This document shows, one piece after another, positions 45,913-55,352 of a stretch of DNA of 64,000 nt. Within the stretch, counting starts at the first letter, position 1. Each line of letters starts with the position of its first letter. This DNA is from Wocania_A spongiicola (GTDB lineage: Bacteria > Bacteroidota > Bacteroidia > Flavobacteriales > Flavobacteriaceae). The translations under genes and the position numbers were made by a program. The notes below the pieces were generated by a model. That model was not told the origin of the DNA. It was given only the letters and a program-made list of their open reading frames with translations, and ran no database searches. Where the stretch lies: assembly GCF_023502325.1 (NCBI RefSeq), contig NZ_JAMFLZ010000008.1:88835-152834 (forward strand). The letters are read 5' to 3'.

Positions 45913-45940
45913 TTAATATATACACTGGCTTAAACTTTAT

Positions 45941-47311
45941 TTAATAATTAAACCCTAACTTATCTAACCCATTTTTAACGTCTTCATTCTGCATAAATAA
46001 ATTCCATAATAAGCCTGTTCTATGATTTTCTATCATAACTATTTGAGGCCCTTGATCTATAGCTAAATAGGCTTCGGCAACCCAAAAACTATTATGTGGA
46101 CTAAAAGCATCATAAAATCCTGCTGGCCCTAAAAGTTTATCTTTATTTTGATACATGTAATGCATCACTTTTAAAGATTCATTAGGTGTATAAGGTATAG
46201 AGCTTACAGCTGCGGTAGGGGAAACAACACCTTTATCGTTTGTTGGGCTATGGGCAGAATACCCTATTGAACCATCTTCATTCCTTGAATAACTAGCTGT
46301 TAAACCCCAACAGTCTTCACCATAATCTATATAGTTTTTAGGGTTAGTTATGCAATATTGACGGTTAATTTTAGTATGATTAACTGCAAGATTCCAATAA
46401 TTCCCATATTGGTCTGTTAGGTTTTTAGGGTTTAATCCTAAAAAGGAATAGTGACTAAAAAACAAAGGACCTCCAAAGTTTGAACCACCAGCGTGTTTTA
46501 AGACTAATGGAAAATTGTATTGCGAACTGGACGAGACAATGCTACCGCTATTTGCCCAACCTTTTTCGTAAACTGCTTTGGTGATACTATAATCTGGTGA
46601 AGCTGCACCCAAAATATACGTGATTAATGTTTCATTATAACCTGTTAGTTTTAAGTTAATATCAAAATCAAAGTTTGGGCTCCAATGCCAATATAAAGCA
46701 TCCTGACTTTGTGTATACCAGTTCCATTCAACACCTTTCCATAACTCGTCTGCTTTTTGAGCTAATGCTTTTTCTGCATCAGATCCGTTTTTGAAATATT
46801 CTTTAATACAGATTAAGCCTTGAACCAAAAATGCAGTTTCCACTAAATCACCCCCATTGTCTTTTGTACTAAAAGGAATTACACTTCCAGAATTCCCGTC
46901 AATCCAATGCGACCATGCACCATGGAAACGATCAGCATTTTCTAAAAACGCGAGTATTTTATTTAATCTTGAAATACCTTGTTCTCTTGTCACAAAATCA
47001 CGCTCTATTGCAACCAAAATACTCATTAAGCCAAAACCAGTTCCGCCAGATGTAACCACATTTTGATTTAATGTTGGATTATCTGGGTGATACCGCTCTT
47101 TTGCTGCCCCTGAATTAGTATGAGCAAAATCCCAAAAGTACTTAAACGTTTCTTTTTGAGTTAAATCCATCATCTCATCGTCTGTCAATCTTTCAATTAC
47201 AGGATCATCATTACCATTTGGGTCGTAAGGCTCTTGATACCCAGGTCCGTTGTCTTTAGAGCATGAAAAAATCATGAAACCAAAAAGAACTATGTAAAAT
47301 TGTCTTATCAT
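45941..47311 (-). CDS. GH144-type (glucoamylase-like) beta-1,2-glucanase lipoprotein
   Basis: 456 residues, lipoprotein signal ending FSC (Cys17). The rest is the glycoamylase-like (alpha/alpha)6 domain used by GH144: ETFKYFWDFAHTNSG, SGGTGFGLMSILVAIERDF, GGDLVETAFLVQGL, WYTQSQDALYWHWSP and a final MIENHRTGLLWNLFM. Characterised members release sophorose or longer beta-1,2-linked glucans. It follows its paralogue by 3 bases. Endo- or exo-action cannot be told. Confidence 0.87.
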   Translation of the reverse strand: MIRQFYIVLFGFMIFSCSKDNGPGYQEPYDPNGNDDPVIERLTDDEMMDLTQKETFKYFWDFAHTNSGAAKERYHPDNPTLNQNVVTSGGTGFGLMSILVAIERDFVTREQGISRLNKILAFLENADRFHGAWSHWIDGNSGSVIPFSTKDNGGDLVETAFLVQGLICIKEYFKNGSDAEKALAQKADELWKGVEWNWYTQSQDALYWHWSPNFDFDINLKLTGYNETLITYILGAASPDYSITKAVYEKGWANSGSIVSSSSQYNFPLVLKHAGGSNFGGPLFFSHYSFLGLNPKNLTDQYGNYWNLAVNHTKINRQYCITNPKNYIDYGEDCWGLTASYSRNEDGSIGYSAHSPTNDKGVVSPTAAVSSIPYTPNESLKVMHYMYQNKDKLLGPAGFYDAFSPHNSFWVAEAYLAIDQGPQIVMIENHRTGLLWNLFMQNEDVKNGLDKLGFNY

Positions 47312-47314
47312 TAA

Positions 47315-48670
47315 TTATTTTTTAGAATATGTAAAACCCAATTTATCAAGTCCAGATTGAACGTCTTTATTTTTCATAAATAGATTCCATAGCATACCTG
47401 AACGGTAATTTTCTATCATTACTGGAATTGGTCCTTGATCTATAGCCAAATACCGAGGTGTAAACCAATTATCTTGAAAACTGAATGCATCATATGGTCC
47501 ATAAGTTCCAATTAAAGAATCATGATCTTTATATAGTTTCTTCAACATTTTCATACTTTCCTTTGGTGTATAAGGAAAAGAAGATAAGGCAGCCGTTGGT
47601 GCAACAACGCCTAAATCTTTATCTGGTCGATGTCCTTTATAACCTTTTACAGAATAACTAGATGTTAAACCCCAAATACTATCTCCATAACCCTTATAAT
47701 TATTTGGGTTCTTAACAGCATGCTTATGATGAATTTTTGCTTGATTTTGAACTAATTTCCAATAGTCAGCATACTTATCTGATAAATTACTTGGATTTAA
47801 ACCAACATAAGAATAATGAGCCCAAAACATAGGCCCTATAGGGGATTTATCATGTTCATAATAATCAAGAATAACATCTTCGCCATAATATTTTTCAGAA
47901 GAAACAATATCACCGTTTCTTGCCCATCCTTTATGATAAACTGAGGCATCAATTGGATGTGTTGGTGATGCTGCTGCTAAAACATACATGATTAAACATT
48001 CGTTATAGCCTCCAACGGGAAAGTTCATTTCCCATTTATATTCTGGGGACCAATGCCAATACAATACATCTTCTCCTTTTGTGTACCAATCCCATTCTAC
48101 CTCATGCCAGAGTTTTTCTATTTTTGATACTAGCTTTTGTTCTTCTTGATTTCCATCTTTAAAATATTCAGAAACAGCTAATAGACCTTGTACCAAAAAT
48201 GCAGTTTCCACTAAATCACCCCCATTATCCTTTTTGCTAAAAGGCGTCATTTTACCTGTTTGTCCATTTAACCAATGTGGCCATACACCATGAAATCGGT
48301 CTGCTTTTTCTAGGAAATCAATCATTTTCGAAAAACGTTTAAATGCTTGATCTCTTGTAATAAAGTTTCGTTTTACTCCAACCAATATTGCCATCATACC
48401 AAAACCTGTACCTCCAATGGTAACTGTATGCTTTGGTGATGTAGGGTATATATTATCCATATGCAAACGCTCAGGTGCTAGTCCAGAATTTGGCTCTGCT
48501 CCATCCCAAAAATAATTAAAGGTTTGCTTTTGAATTAAATCTAATAGATGCTCATCATTTAATATTTCAGAATTGGAGATTGTTTTGTTTTTATTGACTT
48601 CTTTTGAATTGTCTTTACAATTGAACACAACTGTCAATAAAACAATTAAAAGGATGATATTATTTTTCAT
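47315..48670 (-). CDS. GH144-type (glucoamylase-like) beta-1,2-glucanase lipoprotein, paralogue
   Basis: An open frame begins at 48748, but the ATG at 48670 gives a proper lipoprotein signal (MKNNIILLIVLLTVVFNC, Cys18) and 451 residues, so I use that start. It has the same domain as 45941-47311, colinear throughout: QTFNYFWDGAEPNSG, GGTGFGMMAILVGVKRNF, GGDLVETAFLVQGL, WYTKGEDVLYWHWSP, MIENYRSGMLWNLFM. The pair probably arose by tandem duplication and then diverged, perhaps into endo- and exo-acting forms. Confidence 0.87.
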   Translation of the reverse strand: MKNNIILLIVLLTVVFNCKDNSKEVNKNKTISNSEILNDEHLLDLIQKQTFNYFWDGAEPNSGLAPERLHMDNIYPTSPKHTVTIGGTGFGMMAILVGVKRNFITRDQAFKRFSKMIDFLEKADRFHGVWPHWLNGQTGKMTPFSKKDNGGDLVETAFLVQGLLAVSEYFKDGNQEEQKLVSKIEKLWHEVEWDWYTKGEDVLYWHWSPEYKWEMNFPVGGYNECLIMYVLAAASPTHPIDASVYHKGWARNGDIVSSEKYYGEDVILDYYEHDKSPIGPMFWAHYSYVGLNPSNLSDKYADYWKLVQNQAKIHHKHAVKNPNNYKGYGDSIWGLTSSYSVKGYKGHRPDKDLGVVAPTAALSSFPYTPKESMKMLKKLYKDHDSLIGTYGPYDAFSFQDNWFTPRYLAIDQGPIPVMIENYRSGMLWNLFMKNKDVQSGLDKLGFTYSKK

Positions 48671-48770
48671 AAAATTGATATGGGTTAGCAAATTAGTTTT
48701 AGCTGCATTATATAATACAGCTAAAACTTCAACCAAAAAAATTAACAAATTGACTAACTAAATTATACTA

Positions 48771-50549
48771 TTAATTGCCCATTATATCTTGTATTTCAGA
48801 CTGAGACAATGCTTTATTAAACAAATGCAAATCATCCAGAAAACTAGAATCGGACTTATGATTCCAACCTGTGAAACGTGGTGCTCCGGACATGATAGAT
48901 AAAATATCGCAATCTGTCCAATCAACTCCAGTTATATCACTTTCCTTAGCAACTTCTCCATTTATATAGACTATTGCTTTTGAACCTGAAATGGTGAATG
49001 CTAAATGCACCCATTCATTTGCAGTGGGATCAACATCAGCAGCCGCACCTCCATCAACCCAAGTATCAGAAGTACCATTACCAACATTTAATTTAAAACG
49101 TTGCATGCCTCCTGCATTTTCTCTAAAGAACCTAAATCCTGAAGACCTATTATTTTGAACATCAGGAAAACCAGCATTTGCCGTATCTTGAGGGCCTATA
49201 ACTAATACACCTGCCCTATCTGGTGTAGCATTTACTTTATGCCACATAGTAGCACTAAACTCGTTTGCTAGCAACCCTGTAGTTGGAAATGATAAATATG
49301 AATCGCCTGCTCCTGCATAAGCATTACTGCCTAACTTACTTTCGCCCGCATAACTTGGCGTTCCAACTACAGTTGCATCTGCTCCAGATACTAAATTTTT
49401 ATATGTATCATCAAAAGGTACGTACATAGTTTCCCCATCTGCAGGAGTATACGGATTAGTTACTCCAATGATATTTTGAATTTCGCCTTGAGATAAAGCT
49501 GTATTAAAGAAACGAAGTTCATCCATAAAACTGTTGTCAGACTTATGATTCCATCCTGTAAAACGAGGTGCTCCAGACATTATTGATAGTATATCGCAGC
49601 CCATCCAATCTACTGGACTAGATAAAGTGCTTTCTTTAGCTAACTGTCCATTAATATAAACACGTGCTTCTGTTGCAGATATTGTAAACGCTAGGTTTAC
49701 CCATTCATCTTTAGCAGGATCAACATCGGCAGCTGTACCGCCATCAACCCAAGTATTACCGGCACCTGTTCCTACATTTAGTTTAAAACGTTGCATACCA
49801 CCAGCGTTTTCTCTAAAGAGCCTAAACCCACTATTTCTATTGTTTTGATTATCTGGATTTGCTAAATCTGGTGGCCCAATTACCAATACACCTGCACGGT
49901 CTGGCGAAGCATTTAATTTATACCAAAAAACTGCTGATATTTCATTTCCTAATTGCAAATTATTTGTAGGAACTGTTAAATATGAATCTTCAGCTCCTGC
50001 ATATGCATTATTACTTGCTAAGCCTTGTCCTGCAAAACCTGGAGTTCCAACTTCTGTTGCTCTGGTAACGGTTATGAATTCTGTGAAATCACTTTCAAAA
50101 TCCATATAAAGTGTTTCATTGGCAAAAATGGGAATATAAGGCGGTTCTTTTTCAAAATTAGCAGTAGCTGTTGTACTTTGGCCATTAATATCTGTAGCTT
50201 CTACTTTGAGTTCATGTTGTCCGGTAGTTACATTATCAAAAGCAACTTCTGCTAGAACACGTCTATAATCTTTAAAGTCTGACATTGTTGCAATTTGATT
50301 GTTGTCAATCAAAACAGTAATATTATCAACTTCAATATCATCTGTAACTTCAAATTCAATTGTAATAGCTACTACTGGATCATTTACTTTAATTTTTGTG
50401 CCTTCTACTGGATACTTTAAAGTAACCTGAGGAGCTCCTACATCTGCTCCAGGATCTACTTCTGTAATTGGATCAATACCATCATTACAAGAAGAAAGTA
50501 CAAGTAAGAATGAAAGTAATCCAAAAAAGATTTTATATATATTTTTCAT
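48771..50549 (-). CDS. lipoprotein with two LamG-like domains (putative surface glycan-binding protein)
   Basis: 592 residues, lipoprotein signal ending SSC (Cys21). An Ig-like region (about 40-140) is followed by two LamG/concanavalin-like domains (about 145-367 and 370-592) that are internal copies offset by 230 residues; both contain NAGGMQRFKLNVG and SGAPRFTGWNHKSD. The gene directly follows SusD (15-base gap), the usual place for a surface glycan-binding protein. No catalytic residues are recognised, so binding is the likely role. Confidence 0.8.
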   Translation of the reverse strand: MKNIYKIFFGLLSFLLVLSSCNDGIDPITEVDPGADVGAPQVTLKYPVEGTKIKVNDPVVAITIEFEVTDDIEVDNITVLIDNNQIATMSDFKDYRRVLAEVAFDNVTTGQHELKVEATDINGQSTTATANFEKEPPYIPIFANETLYMDFESDFTEFITVTRATEVGTPGFAGQGLASNNAYAGAEDSYLTVPTNNLQLGNEISAVFWYKLNASPDRAGVLVIGPPDLANPDNQNNRNSGFRLFRENAGGMQRFKLNVGTGAGNTWVDGGTAADVDPAKDEWVNLAFTISATEARVYINGQLAKESTLSSPVDWMGCDILSIMSGAPRFTGWNHKSDNSFMDELRFFNTALSQGEIQNIIGVTNPYTPADGETMYVPFDDTYKNLVSGADATVVGTPSYAGESKLGSNAYAGAGDSYLSFPTTGLLANEFSATMWHKVNATPDRAGVLVIGPQDTANAGFPDVQNNRSSGFRFFRENAGGMQRFKLNVGNGTSDTWVDGGAAADVDPTANEWVHLAFTISGSKAIVYINGEVAKESDITGVDWTDCDILSIMSGAPRFTGWNHKSDSSFLDDLHLFNKALSQSEIQDIMGN

Positions 50550-50564
50550 TTTATAGTTTTTTTA

Positions 50565-52109
50565 TTAGTTATTGATATCTGCCAAAACTGGAAATTGATC
50601 TACTTGACTTTGCGGGTAAGGTAAATATGCTTTATCTGGCGAAAAAGTTCTTCCGTCATAACTTAATTCGTTATAGCGCTCTAATCTTAACATATCGTAA
50701 TAGCGCTTACCCCATTCCATTCCTAATTCAGCAAACTTCTCGTTAACAATATCATCTAATGTTACTGATGCTACAGGAGCTAATCCTGCTCTATCTCTTA
50801 CAAGGTTTACAGCTTGTGTTGCTGTTAAACTTCCTCCTGATCCACCTTGCGATAATGCCTCAGCATACATCAATAATATTTCGGCATAACGTATTACCAT
50901 ATAGTTTTTATTACTTCCATAAGCCGTTCTACCTGTAATTAACTGATTTGATGGCAAATAATGTTTTCCACTAGCAAATAATGCTCTAGCATAATCATTT
51001 ATTCTATCTCCATCTCTTGTCGTATTTGAAATCCAAGCTGGTAATGTTGCGTAAGCTGGATCTAATTGTATCTCTGCAATACCACGATCTGTAAACAACA
51101 CACTTGTCTCTAAGCGTACTGTTTCGCCACGATCTAGCATAAATTTTATAAACTTTAAACTAGGCTCATAGAATCCCCAACCGCTTGAAGAACCATCAAC
51201 AGCTGGTGTCCAGTTTTGTGGGCCATAAGGAGCATATAAGTGTCCTTCTCGAGGTTCCCCTGCACCTTGACCGAAATCAGAATATTGTAAATCTAAAATA
51301 GATTCATCACTCAATTTTCCTGGTGTTTTAAATAATTCATAAAAATTGGAAAACAGACTAAACTTCCCAGAGTTAATGATTTGACCAGTTGCATCAGCAA
51401 CTGCCGAATAGTTTTTTAATTCTTGATTAGCTAAAGCTTTTATTGCCAAAGCTGTGTAACGCGTTACACCACCTGGTAAATCGGTACGTTCATTTGGGCG
51501 CATATCCGGCAAAAAAGATATAGCTTCATCCATTTGATCCGAAATGTGTTGCATCACCTGTGCTTTTGTAGGCACTTCAGTGACATCCAATAAGGCTCCT
51601 GTATCTGATGATTCAGGAATAAATACATTTCCCCATACACGTGAAATATCAAAAAGCATCATTGCTCTTAGCACTTTTGCTTCAGCAATATATTGATCTC
51701 CTAAAGCCATGCCTTCTGTATCAGCAAATTCTTGATAACGTGCAATTTGCTCCATTCCCGTATGAGCAGATATTATATCTACATACACGTTTTCCCAAAG
51801 GGAATTATACATCCAATAATCCTTATTGTAATTGAACAAATCGGTTTCTGTAAAATCCTGTTGATCTCCTAAACCTCCAGAATTCACATCGTCTCCTCTT
51901 ACTGATATTAACAAAGGTTGTTCCCACCCTCTACTTTGGTAAGCTTCATAAACTCCAATAATAGAAAGTATCATATCTTCAGTTTTGGTAAAATCTGTAC
52001 CAGCTGCAAAATTATTATTTCGCTGTGGTTCATCTAATTTATCTGAGCATCCTGTAAGTATAAAAATAGCTGCTAAGGATGCTAAGAATATGTTTTTAAA
52101 TAATTTCAT
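50565..52109 (-). CDS. SusD/RagB-family outer-membrane glycan-binding lipoprotein
   Basis: 514 residues, lipoprotein signal ending TGC (Cys21). SusD features include the N-terminal TPR-like helices, the segment EAKVLRAMMLFDISRVWGNV and the C-terminal GMEWGKRYYDMLRLERYNEL. It caps the SusC barrel encoded 12 bases upstream and captures oligosaccharides at the cell surface. Confidence 0.95.
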   Translation of the reverse strand: MKLFKNIFLASLAAIFILTGCSDKLDEPQRNNNFAAGTDFTKTEDMILSIIGVYEAYQSRGWEQPLLISVRGDDVNSGGLGDQQDFTETDLFNYNKDYWMYNSLWENVYVDIISAHTGMEQIARYQEFADTEGMALGDQYIAEAKVLRAMMLFDISRVWGNVFIPESSDTGALLDVTEVPTKAQVMQHISDQMDEAISFLPDMRPNERTDLPGGVTRYTALAIKALANQELKNYSAVADATGQIINSGKFSLFSNFYELFKTPGKLSDESILDLQYSDFGQGAGEPREGHLYAPYGPQNWTPAVDGSSSGWGFYEPSLKFIKFMLDRGETVRLETSVLFTDRGIAEIQLDPAYATLPAWISNTTRDGDRINDYARALFASGKHYLPSNQLITGRTAYGSNKNYMVIRYAEILLMYAEALSQGGSGGSLTATQAVNLVRDRAGLAPVASVTLDDIVNEKFAELGMEWGKRYYDMLRLERYNELSYDGRTFSPDKAYLPYPQSQVDQFPVLADINN

Positions 52110-52121
52110 ATCTCTTTTTTT

Positions 52122-55100
52122 TTAAAATTTCACATTTACACCAGCAGTATATACCGCAGGTATTGGATATGTTTGATTATCCACGCCATTACTAACTTCT
52201 GGATTAAATCCATTATAATTAAATACCGTTAATGGTTTTTCTGCAGTTAGGTATACTCTAATTGTTGGTATTTTATCAGATTTAGAGTTTTTATTAACTG
52301 TATACCCTAATGTTATATTTTGAATTCTGAAGAAATCTCCATCTTCTATAAAATAACTATTTAATCGTTGATTCCATCCTTTTCGAATAGCTGCTGCCGA
52401 TGGGTAACTGTTTGAAGTACCTTCTCCATGCCATCTATTTATAGCAAAATCTCTATCAACGTTTGTATCATTAGTGAAAATAACTTCTCCTCTTTTACGG
52501 TTTAAAATTTTATTTCCTCCTTGACCTAGAGCACTGATTGATAAATCAAATGCTTTGTAGTTAAATCCTAAGTTAACTCCAAATTGGTAAGTTGGTAAAA
52601 ATGACCCTAAAACAACACGGTCGTCGTCGTCAATTGTATTTGGATCCCCCCCATTTTCTTTATACTTAAAATCTCCTGGAACTAAATTGTTTGCTACAGC
52701 TACTGGATCTGCTTGTATTTCAGCATCATTTTGATAAACTCCAATAACCTCTCTTCCATAAAAAGCAAACAATGGTTCTCCTATAATTGAGCGCTGTCTG
52801 AATTCTGCCGAACCTGCATCTAAAAAACCTGTTTCATTATTTAAATCTAATACTTCGTTTTTTAAAGTAGAAAAATTGGCACCAATACTGTAGCTAAAAT
52901 CATTTGACACTCTTTTAGTCCAATCTAAAGCTACTTCAAAACCAGAGTTTCTTATTTCTCCAACGTTTTGACGAGTAACCCCAGGTATTAGTGGTCGCTC
53001 TACAGGAATTACAGCATCTTTTGTATCTCTAACATAATAATCTGCTTCAACAGATAAATTATTATCAAATAATCTCGCTGTTAACCCAACATTAATTTCT
53101 TCTGTAACTTCCCATTTAAGTGCTGTAAAATCACTGGATGTGTTTAATCCACTAAAACGAATATCTCCCAATGCTGTTTCAACTACTTGAGATGTTATTG
53201 AGCCTTCACTTGATGGTACTTTATCATTACCTAATTCACCCCAACTAGCACGTAGTTTTAAAAAATCGAAAACGCCATTATTTTGCATGAACTCTTCTCC
53301 AGTTACTACCCAACCAACTCCTACTGTTGGGAAATAACCCCATTTTTCTTGATATTTATTGGTGCCATCTGCACGGAATGTTCCATATAAAAGATATTTA
53401 CCATCAAAATTGTATGCCACTCTTGTAAAGTAAGACAGTCCAAACTCGCGTCTTCCTCCATCAGCTGGGTCTTCAAAAGCAGTAGCTTGATCTAAATAAA
53501 AAGCTTCTTCGTTTGATGGAAAACCAGAACCTTGTGCGCGCAATAATTCTGAAGATTCATCTCTAAAAGACGTACCTAGAAGTACTGTTAAATCATGCTT
53601 TCCAAATAGATTTTTATACGTTAATGTATTATCCCATATTTGATTAGAATTGGTAATATTTTGTTTTGTTATAGTTGAAATAGGGCGTTCATAATCATTT
53701 TCGCTACTGGTATCAAAAGGCAAACGTACATTACGCCCTTCGATAGTTTCTAAATTGTGGTTGTAGGCTGTTTTAAACTTCAGCTTGTCTGTAATACTAA
53801 TTTCAGCATAAACATTAGCTAAAACATTTCTAATCTTCAACCTGTTTTCGCTAAAGTTTAGCAAATGAAGTGGATTTTGATCTCCTCTATAACCTAAATC
53901 TGTAGCACTAGCATAATTTGTTGGTGCAAATTCGGCATTGTTTGGATCGAAAACTGGCATTATTGGAACAGCAAAATATGCTACTCTCCAAGCAGAGCCT
54001 TCTGGGTCATAACGTGTTGCATTGCTTAATACCATATTAGTACCAACCTTTAACCAATCTGTTGCTTCAAAATCTAGCTTTGTTCTAATGTTGAATCGTT
54101 CATACTCATTCTTCATATCCAAAATACCTTCTTGACCAAAATAGTTAGCTCCCACAGCATAAGTGGCTTTTTCACCACCTCCAGTAATTCCAATACTATG
54201 GCTTGTAATTAAAGCTTGCCTTGTAATTTGATCGTACCAATCTGTATTTACATCAGGAATATTTGGGTTAACTCTACTTCTTCCGTAGCGTTGCATAGCA
54301 TTCAATATAAATTGTGCATCTGGTGCAGAACCAGACTCTAGCGCTATGGTTGTAAACTGTTCTGCATTTGCAAGCTTTAAAACATTTTGTGCTATTTGTA
54401 CACCAGAATAGCCATCATATGTAATTTGTGTTTTTTGATTTAATTTTCCTGAGTTTGTTTGGATTAGTATAACTCCATTAGCAGCTCTAACACCATAAAT
54501 GGCAGCCGCAGAAGCATCTTTTAAAACAGAAACTGATGCTATATCAGCTGAGTTTAAAAAATCAATATTATCGAAAAACATACCATCAACAACATATAAT
54601 GGTCCTGATGCTCCTGAATTATAAGACCCAATACCTCTAACTCTTACCGTTGGAGACTGTCCAGGGCTTCCAGAATTTACAATTTGCAAACCAGCAACTT
54701 TTCCTTGAAGTGCCTGCATAGCTTGTGCTACTGGTGCTTGAGTAATCTCTTCAGATTTAATAGTAGTAATAGAACCTGTTAAGTCAGCTTTCTTTTGAGA
54801 CCCATAACCAACAACAACTACCTCATCTAACGAAGCAATATCAGGTTCGAGAGATATATTAAGAATAGTTTGATTATCAATTTGTACTGAGACTGTTTTA
54901 AAACCTAGCGAGCTAAACTCTAAGGTTTCTCCTTTAGTAACAGTAATAGAATAATTACCGTCAAAATCAGTACTTACACCTCTGCTTGTTCCTCTTACTA
55001 TTACATTCACGCCTGGTACAACTATATTATCTTCGGCACTAATTACTGAACCGCTTATTAATATGTCTTGTGCAAATGCATGAACTGAAAATAGAAAAAT

Positions 55101-55127
55101 TAACAATAAAGCAAATTTTGTTTTCAT
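52122..55127 (-). CDS. SusC/RagA-family TonB-dependent transporter
   Basis: 1001 residues. A signal peptide (ending AFAQ) is followed by a carboxypeptidase-regulatory-like domain (about 25-100), a plug with the SusC signature ASVSVLKDASAAAIYGVRAA, and the barrel ending YTAGVNVKF. It imports oligosaccharides with SusD into the periplasm using TonB energy. First gene of the glycan operon; the promoter region upstream carries TGACGT repeats. Confidence 0.96.
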   Translation of the reverse strand: MKTKFALLLIFLFSVHAFAQDILISGSVISAEDNIVVPGVNVIVRGTSRGVSTDFDGNYSITVTKGETLEFSSLGFKTVSVQIDNQTILNISLEPDIASLDEVVVVGYGSQKKADLTGSITTIKSEEITQAPVAQAMQALQGKVAGLQIVNSGSPGQSPTVRVRGIGSYNSGASGPLYVVDGMFFDNIDFLNSADIASVSVLKDASAAAIYGVRAANGVILIQTNSGKLNQKTQITYDGYSGVQIAQNVLKLANAEQFTTIALESGSAPDAQFILNAMQRYGRSRVNPNIPDVNTDWYDQITRQALITSHSIGITGGGEKATYAVGANYFGQEGILDMKNEYERFNIRTKLDFEATDWLKVGTNMVLSNATRYDPEGSAWRVAYFAVPIMPVFDPNNAEFAPTNYASATDLGYRGDQNPLHLLNFSENRLKIRNVLANVYAEISITDKLKFKTAYNHNLETIEGRNVRLPFDTSSENDYERPISTITKQNITNSNQIWDNTLTYKNLFGKHDLTVLLGTSFRDESSELLRAQGSGFPSNEEAFYLDQATAFEDPADGGRREFGLSYFTRVAYNFDGKYLLYGTFRADGTNKYQEKWGYFPTVGVGWVVTGEEFMQNNGVFDFLKLRASWGELGNDKVPSSEGSITSQVVETALGDIRFSGLNTSSDFTALKWEVTEEINVGLTARLFDNNLSVEADYYVRDTKDAVIPVERPLIPGVTRQNVGEIRNSGFEVALDWTKRVSNDFSYSIGANFSTLKNEVLDLNNETGFLDAGSAEFRQRSIIGEPLFAFYGREVIGVYQNDAEIQADPVAVANNLVPGDFKYKENGGDPNTIDDDDRVVLGSFLPTYQFGVNLGFNYKAFDLSISALGQGGNKILNRKRGEVIFTNDTNVDRDFAINRWHGEGTSNSYPSAAAIRKGWNQRLNSYFIEDGDFFRIQNITLGYTVNKNSKSDKIPTIRVYLTAEKPLTVFNYNGFNPEVSNGVDNQTYPIPAVYTAGVNVKF

Positions 55128-55155
55128 ATAGTTTTATTTAGAATGTTAGTTTGTA

Positions 55156-55186
55156 CTAAATTATTAACTCTATGAATGTATATCAA
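55156..55186 (-). promoter_or_regulatory. candidate susC promoter
   Basis: On the minus strand TTG (55184-55186) and TAATTTAG (55156-55163, 7 of 8 to TAnnTTTG) are 20 bases apart, a normal Bacteroidota spacing, 28 bases before the susC start. Confidence 0.4.
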
Positions 55187-55207
55187 AAATTGTCTTACAC
55201 ATAAATT

Positions 55208-55317
55208 ACGTCATGTAGCAAAAAAATAAAGAAATCAATGATTGACGTATGTTATGGCGAGAAAAACTAACACAAAACATTAGAATTATCTAAAAAATGA
55301 CGTAGTTATGACGTAGT
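55208..55317. promoter_or_regulatory. TGACGT-motif cluster upstream of susC
   Basis: TGACGTAGT occurs at 55298-55306 and 55309-55317, an 11-bp direct repeat. A third copy TGACGTAT is at 55243-55250, and the inverted core ACGTCA is at 55208-55213. All lie between the regulator stop (55353) and the susC promoter, so they are good candidates for binding by that regulator. Confidence 0.6.
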
Positions 55318-55352
55318 GAAAAGAGATTATACCAACTGATTTTTTAACACTT

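Noticed and set aside
48671..48748. Upstream extension of the second GH144 gene
   Set aside because: The extra 26 residues would bury a clear lipoprotein signal that starts at the ATG at 48670.
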